NCBI RefSeq assembly: GCF_002155425.1
Contig: NZ_MUYG01000008.1
Coordinates: 1 to 64,000 of the forward strand
DNA length: 64,000 nt
Reading direction: 5' to 3'
From: Erythrobacter donghaensis
Lineage (GTDB): Bacteria; Pseudomonadota; Alphaproteobacteria; Sphingomonadales; Sphingomonadaceae
Positions 27,703 to 37,230 of the stretch are shown here, piece by piece. The translations under genes were made by a program, and so were the position numbers. Each line of letters begins with the position of its first letter. Positions within the stretch are counted from its first letter, which is position 1. A model generated the notes under the pieces. That model made no database searches, was not told the origin of the DNA, and saw only the letters and a program-made list of their open reading frames with translations.

Positions 27703-29031
27703 ATGTCGGAAAAGCCGCGCCTTTCGCTGCTGCGAATCATCGAGATGAATATCGGCTTCTTCGGCCTGCAGTTCAGCTTCGGGCTGCAGCAGGCCAATAT
27801 GGGGCCGATCTACGGGTTTCTCGGCGCGGACGAGGCGGAGATGCCGCTTTTGTGGCTGGCTGGGCCGATGACCGGCCTCATCATCCAGCCGATCATCGGC
27901 GCGATGAGCGACCGCACCAACACCCGTCTCGGCCGCCGCACACCCTATTTCCTGATTGGCGCGGTGATCTGCACGCTCTCGCTGTTCGCCATGCCTTATT
28001 CCTCGGCGCTGTGGATGGCCGCGAGCCTCTTGTGGATCCTTGATGCGGGCAACAACATCACGATGGAGCCCTACCGCGCCTATGTCGCTGACCGGCTCGC
28101 GCCCGACCAGCGATCAACCGGGTTTCTGACTCAGAGCGCCTTCACCGGCCTTGCCCAGACGCTGTCCTACCTCGCCCCCAGCCTGCTGACCGCCTTCGTC
28201 GCGAAGGACGTGCTCGACGCCAACGGTATTCCGGTGATCGTGCGGGTGGCTTTCATCATCGGCGCGATCCTCTCGATCTCGACCATCGTGTGGTCGGTGT
28301 GGCGGGTGCGCGAACTGCCCCTCTCCGCCGAGGAACAGGCCGAGCTGGCCGCCAAGCCGCTGACGGTGCGCGCCACCTTCGCCGAAATCGGTGACGCGAT
28401 CCGCGACATGCCGCGCCCGATGCGCCAACTGGCCGGCGCGATGCTGTGCCAATGGTATGCAATGTTCGCCTATTGGCAGTACATCACCTTCGCGGTGGGC
28501 CGCTCGCTCTACGACACCAGCGATCCGGCGAGCTCTACTTTCCGCGACGCGACGCTGACCACCCAGCAGGCGGGCGCGTTCTACAATTTCATCGCCTTCC
28601 TCGGCGCGCTGGTGCTGATCCCGGTGGTGCGCCGCTTCGGCGCGCGCCACACCCACGCGGCGTGCCTTGCCGCCTCGGGCGCGGCGATGCTGCTGATACC
28701 GGGCGTTTCCACTCCAATCGCGCTGTTCGTGCTGATGATCGGGATCGGGATCGGCTGGGCCGGAATGATGGGCAACACCTACGTCATGCTCGCTGACTGC
28801 ATCCCTCCGGAACGCAACGGCATCTACATGGGGATCTTCAACCTCTTCATCGTGATCCCCATGCTGATCCAGACGCTCACCATGCCGCTGATCTACCGTC
28901 CGCTGCTGGGCGGCGATCCGCGCCATGTGCTGATGCTGGGCGGGGTCTTGATGCTGGCGGGCGCTGTGGCTACGCTGCTGGTGGACGCCGGGCATCGTGC
29001 CCCGCGCGGACGGGAACTGTCCCTTCACTAG
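27703..29031 (+). CDS. MFS transporter, SLC45/sucrose-type
   Basis: A 442-residue inner-membrane protein with about 12 transmembrane segments. The N-terminus [21 protein letters not shown], then [19 protein letters not shown] and [12 protein letters not shown], matches the sucrose/maltose SLC45-SUC branch of MFS carriers. It would carry sucrose from the periplasm for cleavage by the cytoplasmic GH68 enzyme. ATG 27703 has GAGGGAT upstream. It lies 8 bases before the LacI gene, with which it is probably co-transcribed. Confidence 0.9.
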   Translation: MSEKPRLSLLRIIEMNIGFFGLQFSFGLQQANMGPIYGFLGADEAEMPLLWLAGPMTGLIIQPIIGAMSDRTNTRLGRRTPYFLIGAVICTLSLFAMPYSSALWMAASLLWILDAGNNITMEPYRAYVADRLAPDQRSTGFLTQSAFTGLAQTLSYLAPSLLTAFVAKDVLDANGIPVIVRVAFIIGAILSISTIVWSVWRVRELPLSAEEQAELAAKPLTVRATFAEIGDAIRDMPRPMRQLAGAMLCQWYAMFAYWQYITFAVGRSLYDTSDPASSTFRDATLTTQQAGAFYNFIAFLGALVLIPVVRRFGARHTHAACLAASGAAMLLIPGVSTPIALFVLMIGIGIGWAGMMGNTYVMLADCIPPERNGIYMGIFNLFIVIPMLIQTLTMPLIYRPLLGGDPRHVLMLGGVLMLAGAVATLLVDAGHRAPRGRELSLH

Positions 29032-29039
29032 GAACCACC

Positions 29040-30062
29040 ATGCCCGACCGGGACACCAAGGCGACGGTTCGCAACATCACCGATCTGGCCCGGCTGGCGG
29101 GGGTCTCTCCCGGCACGGTCAGCCGCGCGCTGGCGGGCAAGAGCCTCGTGAACACCCAGACGCGTGAAAAGATTCAACGTCTGGCGCGCGAACATGGGTT
29201 CCGCCCCAACCAGATGGCGAGCGGCCTCAGGCGCCAGAAGACCGGGGTGATCGGCGTGGTGATCCCGCTGGGGCATGACAGCCGCCAGCAGATTTCCGAC
29301 AGCTTCTTCATGACCCTGCTAGGCTTCCTCGCCGACGAGCTGACGCGCCACGGATACGACCTGATGCTGCGCCGGGTGGTGCCCGAAACCGACGCCGACT
29401 GGCTCGACCGTTTCATCGGTTCGGGCATGATCGACGGGGTGATCGTGATCGGCCAGTCCGACCAGTTCGATCGGATCGAGGAGGTCGCCGACGGCTACAC
29501 GCCGATGGTGGTCTGGGGCAACCATGCCGAGGGCCAGCGCCACTGCGTGGTGGGCAGCGACAACCGGCTCGGTGGCAGGCTCGCAGCGGAGCGGCTGATT
29601 GCGGCCGGTGCGCGGCGGATCGCCTTTCTCGGCGATACCACCGCGATCGAATTCGCCGCGCGCCTCGCCGGAGCGCAGGATGTCGCCGCGCGCATGGGCC
29701 TGCCCCCGGTGCTGGCGCTCCCCACCCACCTCTCCCCCGACCGGGCGAGCGAGGAAATCGCAGGCCACCTTGCCGCCCATGCCGGTGAGATCGATGGGAT
29801 CTTCGCCGCCACCGACACGCTTGCCGCGCTGTGCCTGACCGAATTGCGCCGCCAGGAAATCGCCGTGCCCGATACCGTGCGGCTGGTCGGCTTCGACGAT
29901 TTGCCGATCGCGCGCCAGACCGTGCCGCCGCTCACCACCGTGCGGCAGGATATTGCCGCCGGCGCGCGCGGGCTGGTCGATCTGCTGCTGCGGCGGCTGG
30001 CGGGGGAGACCACCGAAAGCCTCGTCCTGCCGCCCGAGCTGGTGGTGCGCGAAACCGCCTGA
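29040..30062 (+). CDS. LacI family regulator of the sucrose locus
   Basis: A repressor-like protein of 340 residues with helix-turn-helix NITDLARLAGVSPGTVSRAL at 12-31, hinge near 60 and an effector-binding domain (GVIGVVIPLGHDSRQQ; VRLVGFDDLPIARQTVPPLTTV). The gene directly follows the sucrose-type transporter, and the paired palindromes at 27585-27624 are its probable operators. The ligand is likely sucrose or a derivative such as fructose, by context only. Confidence 0.92.
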   Translation: MPDRDTKATVRNITDLARLAGVSPGTVSRALAGKSLVNTQTREKIQRLAREHGFRPNQMASGLRRQKTGVIGVVIPLGHDSRQQISDSFFMTLLGFLADELTRHGYDLMLRRVVPETDADWLDRFIGSGMIDGVIVIGQSDQFDRIEEVADGYTPMVVWGNHAEGQRHCVVGSDNRLGGRLAAERLIAAGARRIAFLGDTTAIEFAARLAGAQDVAARMGLPPVLALPTHLSPDRASEEIAGHLAAHAGEIDGIFAATDTLAALCLTELRRQEIAVPDTVRLVGFDDLPIARQTVPPLTTVRQDIAAGARGLVDLLLRRLAGETTESLVLPPELVVRETA

Positions 30063-30102
30063 GCGCTTGCCACCGGCATCGCCCACCCCTAGGCCCGCCG
30101 CG

Positions 30103-30378
30103 ATGGACATGGCCGACCTTCTCCAGCGCTATTTCGGCACCCGCGACCTTGCGGAGGTCTCACCGGCGGCGCTACCTGCCGGGACCGAGCGGATGCGGGT
30201 CGATCTCGGCATGACCGCCGATCCCGGCCACCGCTTTGCCCTGTGGAGCCTGCTGCTGGTGCTGGGCGAGGGCCCCGATCTCGATGTCGCCTTCAAGGAC
30301 GAGGAAAGCCGCGAGGCTGCGCGCAACCTGATGGACCTCATCAACGCTGCCCCGCCGGAAGATGCCCCGACTGAATAG
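30103..30378 (+). CDS. Small conserved-looking protein, unknown function
   Basis: A 91-residue acidic soluble protein beginning MDMADLLQRYFGTRDLAEV, with no signal peptide, membrane segment or motif I recognise. Coding character is supported by codon use and a compact globular composition rather than by homology I can name. ATG 30109 is an alternative start. It lies 40 bases after the LacI gene and before the helicase. A 132-base leader (30379-30511) to the helicase holds no gene. Confidence 0.6.
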   Translation: MDMADLLQRYFGTRDLAEVSPAALPAGTERMRVDLGMTADPGHRFALWSLLLVLGEGPDLDVAFKDEESREAARNLMDLINAAPPEDAPTE

Positions 30379-30511
30379 GTCTGCCCTTGCGATGAAAGCG
30401 CAAGCCAAACCCGGCAAAAGCGTGTATGGGGCCCGCTTTGACGCTTCGCGCGTCCCCGATTTTGCCTGTCCGCCTGGTGCGAACGGCCCTTTTTCCTGAA
30501 AGCTTGCCTCC

Positions 30512-32308
30512 ATGTCCTTTCCCGATCTGCCCGCTGGCCTCGCCGAGGCCCTGACCGCGCGCGGCTATGAAACGCTCACCCCTGTGCAGTCCGCCGTGCT
30601 CGAACCCGAAGCCCACGGGCGCGATCTCGTCGTCTCGGCGCAGACCGGCTCGGGCAAGACGGTCGCCTTCGGCCTCGCCTTTGCCGATCAGGTGCTGGGC
30701 GAGGATGGCCGCGTGGCCCGCGCGTCGGGCCCGCTCGCACTTGTGATCGCCCCGACGCGCGAACTCGCGCTCCAGGTCGCGCGCGAGCTTGACTGGCTCT
30801 ACAAGTCGGCAGGCGCGCGCATCGCCACCTGCGTCGGCGGCATGAGCCCGCAGGTCGAACGCCGCGCGCTGCAAGCGGGCGCGAGCATCGTCGTCGGCAC
30901 GCCGGGCCGGTTGCGCGATCACCTCGAACGCGGCGCGCTCGACCTTTCGGCGCTCGCTGCCGTGGTGCTCGACGAGGCGGACGAGATGCTCGACATGGGC
31001 TTCCGCGAGGAGCTGGAAGAAATCCTCGACGCGACGCCGGATGAACGCCGCGTGCTGATGTTCTCGGCCACCATGCCCCGCCCGATCGAGGCGCTCGCGC
31101 GCCGCTATCAGCGCAATTCGCTGCGGATCGAGACCGGCGGCTCGGAGCGCGGGCACGGCGATATCGCCTATCAGGCGGTCACCGTCTCGCCTTCGGAAAT
31201 CGAGAACGCGGTGGTCAATCTGCTGCGCTTCCACGAGGCGGAAACCGCGATTTTGTTCTGCGCCACCCGCGACAATGTCCGCCACCTCCACGCAACCTTG
31301 CAGGAGCGCGGCTTCGGCGTCGTCGCACTGTCGGGCGAGCATTCGCAGCAGGAACGCAACCAGGCCTTGCAGGCCCTGCGTGACCGCCGCGCGCGGGTGT
31401 GCGTGGCGACCGATGTGGCCGCGCGCGGGATCGACCTGCCCAGTCTCAGCCTTGTGGTTCACGTGGAGATCCCCCGCGATGCCGAAACGCTCCAGCACCG
31501 TTCGGGCCGCACCGGGCGCGCGGGCAAGAAGGGCATTGCCGTCCTCATCGTCCCCTTTCCGCGCCGCAAGCGGGTGGAATCGATGCTCCGCCACGCGCGC
31601 ATCAACGCCGAATGGATCGGAGCGCCGAGCCGCGAGGATATCGTCGCGCAGGATCGGGTGCGGCTGCTCGACAGGCTGATGCAACCGGTTGAAGTGACCG
31701 ATGGTGACCGCGAGCTGGCCGACAAGCTGCTCGAAACCAAGAGCCCGCAGGAAATCGCGGCGATGCTGGTGCAGGCGCACCGCGCATCGATGCCCGAGCC
31801 GGAAGAACTGCTGGCGCAAAGCCAGGAGGCCCAGCGCGAGGCGCAGAAGGCCCGCCACCGTGAAGGGTTCGAAGACACGGTCTGGTTCCGGATGGATATC
31901 GGCCGCCGCCAGAACGCCGATCCGCGCTGGATCATGCCGCTGATCTGCCGCCGCGGGCACATCACCCGCAACGAGATCGGCGCGATCCGCATCGCTCACG
32001 CCGAAACCTATTTCCAGATCCCGCGCGCCATCGCAGGCAAGTTCGCCGAGGCGGTCGCCGCAACGGCAGGCAGCGAGGAGAACGGCGGCTATATCGCGAT
32101 CGAGCACTCGCAAGAGCCGCCGCGCATGGCCGCGCGCGAAAATGCCCGGCGTGGCAAGCCCAATGCCGGTCCCGCGCCGCAGCGCCACTTCAAGGCCAAG
32201 CCTTCCGCACCCGGCGGCGCCCACGCCAAGCCGAAGCACTTCGCCAAGGGGCCCGGCAAGCCGGGCGGCCCGTTCAAGGGCAAGGCGAAACCCAAAGACC
32301 GCGGCTGA
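30512..32308 (+). CDS. DEAD-box ATP-dependent RNA helicase
   Basis: RNA-remodelling helicase of 598 residues with all core motifs: Q-motif phrase YETLTPVQSAVL, motif I AQTGSGKT at about 46-53, Ia PTRELALQV, Ib TPGRLRDH, motif II DEADEMLDMG, motif III SAT, motif V ARGIDLPSLS and VI HRSGRTGRAGKKG. After the core come a DbpA/CsdA-like RNA-binding domain (residues about 450-530, with MPLICRRGHITRNEIGAIRI) and a basic Gly/Pro/Lys-rich tail. It probably acts in ribosome assembly or cold adaptation. It converges on the NrsF gene with a 7-base gap. Confidence 0.95.
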   Translation: MSFPDLPAGLAEALTARGYETLTPVQSAVLEPEAHGRDLVVSAQTGSGKTVAFGLAFADQVLGEDGRVARASGPLALVIAPTRELALQVARELDWLYKSAGARIATCVGGMSPQVERRALQAGASIVVGTPGRLRDHLERGALDLSALAAVVLDEADEMLDMGFREELEEILDATPDERRVLMFSATMPRPIEALARRYQRNSLRIETGGSERGHGDIAYQAVTVSPSEIENAVVNLLRFHEAETAILFCATRDNVRHLHATLQERGFGVVALSGEHSQQERNQALQALRDRRARVCVATDVAARGIDLPSLSLVVHVEIPRDAETLQHRSGRTGRAGKKGIAVLIVPFPRRKRVESMLRHARINAEWIGAPSREDIVAQDRVRLLDRLMQPVEVTDGDRELADKLLETKSPQEIAAMLVQAHRASMPEPEELLAQSQEAQREAQKARHREGFEDTVWFRMDIGRRQNADPRWIMPLICRRGHITRNEIGAIRIAHAETYFQIPRAIAGKFAEAVAATAGSEENGGYIAIEHSQEPPRMAARENARRGKPNAGPAPQRHFKAKPSAPGGAHAKPKHFAKGPGKPGGPFKGKAKPKDRG

Positions 32309-32315
32309 CGCGTCT

Positions 32316-32978
32316 CTACCAGCGGATCAGCCGGGGCACGATCGCGCGGCCCAGCAGCGCCATCGCGAACACCGGCGCGCTGTGCCACAGCCCGATATGG
32401 ACGATATCATTGTCCGGGCAGTGGAGCGCAAAGGCAAACGTGCCGAAGGCCCCGGCGGCGATCCCGGCGACCAGCCCCGCCCGGTCAGGCGCGGTTGGCG
32501 CGCCCCGGCGCAGCCACATGACCAGCGCGGCGAACACGATCAGCGAAGCCGCCGCGCCCACGGTGAAACACTGCACCCCGTGATTGGCAAGGTGGAGCGG
32601 GATCGTGTCCCCGCCTCGGCTCAGCCCGATAATCAGCGCCGCCAGCGGCAGCGCACCGGCCATCCCTGCCGCCCAGCGCCATCCGCCATGTTCGTTGCCC
32701 ACCAGCGGACGGCTCATCACGATCACGGCGAAGCTGGCGGCAAGGCCGAGGCCCAGAAACAGCCCCGTCGATACGAGATGCATCGGATCGAACCGGCCCG
32801 CCGCAAGATCGGCGCGCAGCCCGTACATTGCCACGACCAGCACCGTCGCAGCAGCGGCCGCGATCAGCGTCAGCGCCATGCCGGTCCCGAAGCGCAGCGG
32901 CTTCACGGGCTCAAGCCCGCCGACCAGTTCTGCAATCAGGGCCTCGGAGTTGCGGGAGGGGGTGCGGGGCATTGTCAT
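32316..32978 (-). CDS. NrsF-type membrane anti-sigma factor (DUF1109)
   Basis: A 220-residue inner-membrane protein with six predicted hydrophobic segments and a short cytoplasmic N-terminus (SEALIAELVGGLEPVKPLR). It resembles NrsF/DUF1109 proteins that restrain ECF sigma factors in alphaproteobacteria. The conserved Cys residues seen (VQCFTVGA; ALHCPDND) are of the kind linked to metal sensing in this family. It overlaps the upstream ECF sigma gene by 4 bases, the standard pairing. Confidence 0.88.
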   Translation of the reverse strand: MTMPRTPSRNSEALIAELVGGLEPVKPLRFGTGMALTLIAAAAATVLVVAMYGLRADLAAGRFDPMHLVSTGLFLGLGLAASFAVIVMSRPLVGNEHGGWRWAAGMAGALPLAALIIGLSRGGDTIPLHLANHGVQCFTVGAAASLIVFAALVMWLRRGAPTAPDRAGLVAGIAAGAFGTFAFALHCPDNDIVHIGLWHSAPVFAMALLGRAIVPRLIRW

Positions 32979-33499
32979 TCTTTCTCAATCATGTGGGCGA
33001 GCTTCTTCAGCCCGCGGTGAATATTGACCTTGACCAGCGCCTCGCTCTGCCCGGTCGCGGCGGAGGCTTCGGCGATGCTCAGGCCCTCGATCTTGACCAG
33101 CGCGATCACCCGTTCCTGCGCAGGCGGTAGCAGGCCGAGCAGCCGGTCGAGGCTGATGCGCGCCGCGATCGCGGGCTCGTCGTCGGTGCCGATCAGCTCC
33201 TCGTGCAATTCCTGCGCATCGGCGCGGTAGAGGCGGCGCAGGTGATCGACCCAGCGATAGCGCGCGATCGCTGCGAGCCACGGCAGGAATGGCCGCGCCG
33301 GGTCCCACGAAGCGCGCTTGGTGTGGAGCGCGATCAGCGTTTCCTGCACCAGATCGTCGAGCTGCGCGGGCGCGATCCGGCGGCTGTAATAGCCGCGCAG
33401 CCAGCGCTGGCAGCTTTCGAGCAGCGTCGCATAGGCCTGCCGGTCCCCGGCTTGCGAGAGCGCCATCAAGCGGGCGAGCGTGGCTTCATCGGCTCTCAT
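32975..33499 (-). CDS. ECF RNA polymerase sigma factor (NrsF-paired)
   Basis: A 174-residue ECF sigma. Region 2 is at about 20-85 (DDLVQETLIALHTKRASWDP, FLPWLAAIARYRWVDHLRR), and region 4 at about 110-165 (LLGLLPPAQERVIALVKIEGLSIAEASAATG). Together with the overlapping NrsF gene it forms a sigma/anti-sigma pair that probably responds to metal or oxidative stress, as known for Caulobacter SigF. It is preceded by a bidirectional terminator. I do not see its own promoter clearly. Confidence 0.94.
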   Translation of the reverse strand: MRADEATLARLMALSQAGDRQAYATLLESCQRWLRGYYSRRIAPAQLDDLVQETLIALHTKRASWDPARPFLPWLAAIARYRWVDHLRRLYRADAQELHEELIGTDDEPAIAARISLDRLLGLLPPAQERVIALVKIEGLSIAEASAATGQSEALVKVNIHRGLKKLAHMIEKE

Positions 33500-33544
33500 G
33501 CCTCGCGGTTCGCGCAGGCGCGGCGCAAGGTTACACCGCGCAGC

Positions 33545-33584
33545 AAAAAGCCCCGCCCTCGGCTGGCCGGGAGCGGGGCTTTTT
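33545..33584. terminator. Bidirectional intrinsic terminator
   Basis: AAAAAGCCCCG and CGGGGCTTTTT form an 11-bp stem with A- and T-runs on both sides, the textbook bidirectional form. It ends the leftward acyl-CoA dehydrogenase operon before the ECF sigma gene. Confidence 0.9.
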
Positions 33585-33602
33585 GCATTTGGGCAAGCGT
33601 CC

Positions 33603-34733
33603 TCAGCTGAGCGCGACGTGGCGCTTCAGGTGGTGGTCGACATTGCCGAACTCGCTGTCGAAGATCGTCAGCCGCTTGAAATAGTGGCCGATGGCATATT
33701 CGTCGGTCACGCCGTTGCCGCCGTGGATCTGCACCGCTTCCTGCCCGATCAGGCGCGCGGCCTGCCCGACGCCGACCTTCGCCGCGCTGACCGCCTTCTT
33801 GCGCTCGACCTCGTCCGAGCCGAGGCGCAGCGTCGCGAGATAGGTGAGCGAGACGGCCTGCTCGTAAGCGGTGTACATGTCGACCATGCGGTGCTGGAGC
33901 ACTTGGAAGGAGCCAATCGGCACGCCGAACTGCTTGCGCTGGCGGCTGTATTCCACCGTCATCGCATGGGCGACCTTCATCGCCCCGCAGGCCTCGGCGC
34001 ACAGCGCGGCGATGGCTTCGTCGGTCACGAGCTCGATCAGCGCCAGCCCCTCGCCCTCGGCACCGATCAGCGCTTCGGCAGGGACCGACACGTTCTCGAA
34101 ATAGACTTCCGAGGCGCGGCGGCCATCGACCGTCACATAATCGCGGGTTGTGACCCCAGCGGTGTCCTTGGCCAGCACAAAGACCGAGACGCCCGAACGA
34201 TCCCGCCGCTCTCCGCCGGTGCGGGCGGTGACGATCAGGTGGCTCGCCCAAGGCGCGCCGATCACGACCGCCTTGTGGCCATTGAGCACATAGCCCGCAC
34301 CGTCCTTCTTGGCGGTGGTTTCGAGGTCGGCATAGTCATAGCGGCCCTTGGGCTCGGCATAGGCAAAGGCGAAGACGCAGCTGCCCGCCACGATCCCGCC
34401 GATATGCTCTTCCTTCTGCGCCGCGGTGCCGCCGTGCTTGAGGAAGCCGCCCGCGCAGACCACGGTGGGCAGGAAGGGCTCGATCACGAGGCCCTTGCCG
34501 AACTCTTCCATGATGACCATCGCATCGACCGCGCCGCCGCCGAAGCCGCCGTCGGCTTCGGAGAAGGGCATCCCGAGAATGCCGAGCTCGGCCAGCTGCG
34601 CCCACACTTCGGGCCGCCAGCCTTCGCTCGACGCGATCGCCTTGCGGCGCTGCTCAAACCCGTATTGCTCACGCACCAGCCGCGAAAGGCCGTCGCGCAC
34701 CATGCCTTGTTCTTCGGTGAAATTGAAATCCAC
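33603..34733 (-). CDS. Acyl-CoA dehydrogenase, PimD-like small subunit
   Basis: A flavoprotein of 376 residues from the acyl-CoA dehydrogenase fold. N-terminal helical domain MDFNFTEEQGMVRDGLSRLVREQYGFEQR, middle beta domain with FAYAEPKGRYDYADLETTA near 125, and C-terminal helical domain with QIHGGNGVTDEYAIGHYFKRL. It resembles the pimeloyl-CoA dehydrogenase small subunit and follows a PimC-like gene. The pair probably forms a heteromeric enzyme acting on a dicarboxylic, branched or otherwise unusual acyl-CoA. The substrate is unknown. Confidence 0.88.
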   Translation of the reverse strand: MDFNFTEEQGMVRDGLSRLVREQYGFEQRRKAIASSEGWRPEVWAQLAELGILGMPFSEADGGFGGGAVDAMVIMEEFGKGLVIEPFLPTVVCAGGFLKHGGTAAQKEEHIGGIVAGSCVFAFAYAEPKGRYDYADLETTAKKDGAGYVLNGHKAVVIGAPWASHLIVTARTGGERRDRSGVSVFVLAKDTAGVTTRDYVTVDGRRASEVYFENVSVPAEALIGAEGEGLALIELVTDEAIAALCAEACGAMKVAHAMTVEYSRQRKQFGVPIGSFQVLQHRMVDMYTAYEQAVSLTYLATLRLGSDEVERKKAVSAAKVGVGQAARLIGQEAVQIHGGNGVTDEYAIGHYFKRLTIFDSEFGNVDHHLKRHVALS

Positions 34734-34757
34734 GAATTCTCTCCCGTCGTCAGCCGC

Positions 34758-35954
34758 TTAGAGGCCGAGGATCATCTTGGTGATGATGTTGCGCTGGATC
34801 TCGTTCGATCCGCCATAGATGCTGGTCTTGCGCATGTTGAAATAGGTCGCCGCAGCATGGGCCGCATAGTCCGGGCCGACCGGGTGCTCGTTCGACCCGT
34901 TGTCGTTCGACACCCCGCCCATGTACGGCGCAGAGTATGTGCCGACCGCTTCCAGCGTCAGCTCGGTGAGGCGCTGCTGGATCTCGGTGCCCTTGATCTT
35001 GAGGATCGAGCTTTCCGGCCCCGGCCCCTTGCCCGCCTGCTCGCCCGCCAGCGTGCGCAGTTCGGTGATCTCGAGCGCGGCCAGATCGATTTCGAGCTGG
35101 CTCACCTTCTTGGCGAAATCGAAGTCCTTGATCAGCGGCGCGCCGTCCAGCGTCTCGTGCGTGGCGATCTCGCGCAGCTTTTCCACGCCGCGCTTGGAGC
35201 GGGCGACGCCGGCAATGCCCGAGCGTTCGTGGGCGAGCAGGAACTTGGCATAGGTCCAGCCCTTGTTCTCGACCCCGACAAGGTTTTCGACCGGCACGCG
35301 CACGTCAGTGAGCCAGGTCTCGTTGACCTCGTAGCCGCCGTCGAGCAGCTTGATCGGCTTCACTTCCACGCCCGGCGTCTTCATGTCGATAAGGATGAAG
35401 CTGATGCCTTCCTGCGCCTTGGCGGTGGGATCGGTGCGGCACAGGAAGAAGCCCCAGTCGGCGTGCTGTGCCAGCGTCGTCCAGGTCTTCTGGCCGTTGA
35501 TGACGTAGTGGTCGCCGTCACGCACCGCGGTGGTCTTGAGGCTGGCAAGGTCGGAACCCGCGCCCGGCTCCGAGTAGCCCTGACACCACCACACTTCGCC
35601 GCTGCGGATGCCCGGCAAGTGCCGCGCCTTCTGCTCTTCGTTGCCGAAGGTGTAGATCACCGGGCCGACCATCGACACGCCGAAGGGCAGCGGCATCAGC
35701 GCGTTCACGCGGGCGTTCTCTTCCGACCAGATATAGCGCTGGGTCGGGGTCCAGCCGGTGCCGCCGTATTCCACTGGCCATGCGGGCACGGACCAGCCCT
35801 TCTGGCCCAGCACCTTGTGCCAGGCGAGGAAGTCTTCGCGCACCATGTCCTCGCGCATGCCAAAATCGGCGAGGTGCTTGGGATAGTTCTCGGCGATGAA
35901 GGTGCGCACTTCCTCGCGGAAGGCCTGCTCTTCGGGGGTGAATTCGAGGTTCAT
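34758..35954 (-). CDS. Acyl-CoA dehydrogenase, PimC-like large subunit
   Basis: A protein of 398 residues. MNLEFTPEEQAFREEVRTFI at the N-terminus, the FAD/substrate region WWCQGYSEPGAGSDLASLKTTA near 135, and LLAHERSGIAGVARSKRG near 255. The C-terminal GGSNEIQRNIITKMILGL is typical of active acyl-CoA dehydrogenases. It pairs with the PimD-like gene 24 bases downstream. The 170 bases upstream (35955-36125) contain a hairpin that ends the next gene and no open reading frame of note, so this pair is probably a separate operon from the sulfonate genes. Confidence 0.9.
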   Translation of the reverse strand: MNLEFTPEEQAFREEVRTFIAENYPKHLADFGMREDMVREDFLAWHKVLGQKGWSVPAWPVEYGGTGWTPTQRYIWSEENARVNALMPLPFGVSMVGPVIYTFGNEEQKARHLPGIRSGEVWWCQGYSEPGAGSDLASLKTTAVRDGDHYVINGQKTWTTLAQHADWGFFLCRTDPTAKAQEGISFILIDMKTPGVEVKPIKLLDGGYEVNETWLTDVRVPVENLVGVENKGWTYAKFLLAHERSGIAGVARSKRGVEKLREIATHETLDGAPLIKDFDFAKKVSQLEIDLAALEITELRTLAGEQAGKGPGPESSILKIKGTEIQQRLTELTLEAVGTYSAPYMGGVSNDNGSNEHPVGPDYAAHAAATYFNMRKTSIYGGSNEIQRNIITKMILGL

Positions 35955-36091
35955 GGTCGCTCTCTCCAGATGGCCGTTTGTGCTTTGACATACGCTTTGT
36001 CATGCCCGGCGGACGCGGAAAAGAGGCAATTGTGAGGGCCCGCGTCGCCGTAGCGGCAAGGCGAGCGGTATTAGGCGACGGGGCGAGCCAA

Positions 36092-36121
36092 GGGGGCGAA
36101 TCGGGCTGCGCCGATTCCCCC
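36092..36121 (-). terminator. Hairpin after the monooxygenase gene
   Basis: GGGGGCGAATCGG pairs with CCGATTCCCCC (one bulged base) a few bases beyond the monooxygenase stop on the minus strand. It probably ends the leftward sulfoquinovose group before the acyl-CoA dehydrogenases. There is no strong T-run. Confidence 0.55.
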
Positions 36122-36125
36122 GATC

Positions 36126-37211
36126 TCACATTTCGAGCGGGCCATGCTGGATATGCGGCAGCACGTGCCGCGCGAAGAGATCGGCTTCCTGCATGTGCGG
36201 ATAGCCCGATAGGATGAACGCCTCGATCCCTTCAGCCTGATAGGCGCGCAGCTTGGCGAGCACCTGATCGGGCGTGCCGACGATCGCCGCCCCGCAGCCG
36301 GAACGCGCCCGGCCGATGCCGGTCCACAGGTTCTCCTCGACGAATCCGTCGCCGTCGGCAGCCCCGCGCAGTTCCTGCTGCCGCTGGACACCGTAGTTTT
36401 TGGCATCGAGGCTCTTCTCGCGGATCGCGCGGCCCGCCTCGTCGTCGAGCTTCGAGAGCAGCCGGTCGGCATAGGCGCGCGCCTCGTCCTCGGTCTCGCG
36501 TACGATCACGTGGACGCGGTAGCCGAACTTGAGCGTGCGGCCATAATTGGCGGCCCGCGCCTTAAGGTCGGCGATGTTCTCGCGCACCTTGTCCATGGTG
36601 TCGGGCCACATCAGGTAGACGTCCGCCGCCTCGGCCGCACATTCGCGCGCTTCGTGGCTGAGGCCGCCGAAATAGAACGGCGGGCACTTGCCGCTGAGCG
36701 TGGTGATGCGCGGCGGATCGAGCTTCAGCTTGTAGAACTCGCCTTCGAAATCGAGATGCTCGCCGTTCAGCAGCGTTTTCACGATCTTCATGATCTCGGT
36801 GCCTCGGCGGTAGCGCGGGCCGCTCTCGATTTTCTCGCCCGGCATGTCGGACGAGATGATGTTGACGTTCAAACGCCCGCCGGTGCCGGCGGCATTGGGG
36901 CCGAGGATGCGGTCCAATGTCGCGATCCGGCGCGCGAGCTGCGGCGGCCAATCCTCGCCCATGCGGGTCGCCCACAGCAGCTTGATGCGCTTGACCTGCG
37001 TGGCGACGGCGGCGGCGAAGATCGTGGTGTCGACGCCAAGCTGGTAGCCCGAAGGCAGCAAGATGTTATCGAACCCGCCCTCCTCGGCGCGAGTGACGAT
37101 GTTGCGGCAATGCTCCCAGCTGGATTGCAGATAGGGATCGGGGACGCCGAGTAACTCGTAATCATCGTCGCACAGCGCGGAAAACCACGCGATTTCGCAT
37201 TGTTGGGTCAT
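36126..37211 (-). CDS. SsuD-like flavin-dependent sulfonate monooxygenase, probable sulfoquinovose monooxygenase (SmoC-like)
   Basis: An LLM-fold enzyme (361 residues) that would use FMNH2 and oxygen to cleave the C-S bond and release sulfite. It tracks alkanesulfonate monooxygenase SsuD closely: ILLPSGY near 50, ARRIATLDRI, GRLNVNIISSD near 115, FYFGGLSHEA near 180, FGYRVHVIVRETEDEA near 230 with the active-site Arg and His, and a C-terminal NLWTGIGRARSGCGAAIVGTP and SGYPHMQEADLF. The SsuD active-site Cys54 position is not Cys here, so a different sulfonate is likely. The neighbouring sulfoquinovosidase and aldo-keto reductase point to sulfoquinovose. A strong GGAGGAACC precedes ATG 37211. 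Family is certain; substrate inferred. Confidence 0.85.
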   Translation of the reverse strand: MTQQCEIAWFSALCDDDYELLGVPDPYLQSSWEHCRNIVTRAEEGGFDNILLPSGYQLGVDTTIFAAAVATQVKRIKLLWATRMGEDWPPQLARRIATLDRILGPNAAGTGGRLNVNIISSDMPGEKIESGPRYRRGTEIMKIVKTLLNGEHLDFEGEFYKLKLDPPRITTLSGKCPPFYFGGLSHEARECAAEAADVYLMWPDTMDKVRENIADLKARAANYGRTLKFGYRVHVIVRETEDEARAYADRLLSKLDDEAGRAIREKSLDAKNYGVQRQQELRGAADGDGFVEENLWTGIGRARSGCGAAIVGTPDQVLAKLRAYQAEGIEAFILSGYPHMQEADLFARHVLPHIQHGPLEM

Positions 37212-37230
37212 ATCAGGTTCCTCCGATTTC

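Noticed and set aside
33603..35954. Acyl-CoA dehydrogenase pair as part of sulfolipid breakdown next to the sulfoquinovose genes
   Set aside because: A hairpin and 170 non-coding bases separate it from the monooxygenase, and a PimC/PimD-like pair has many other uses. The link is only proximity.
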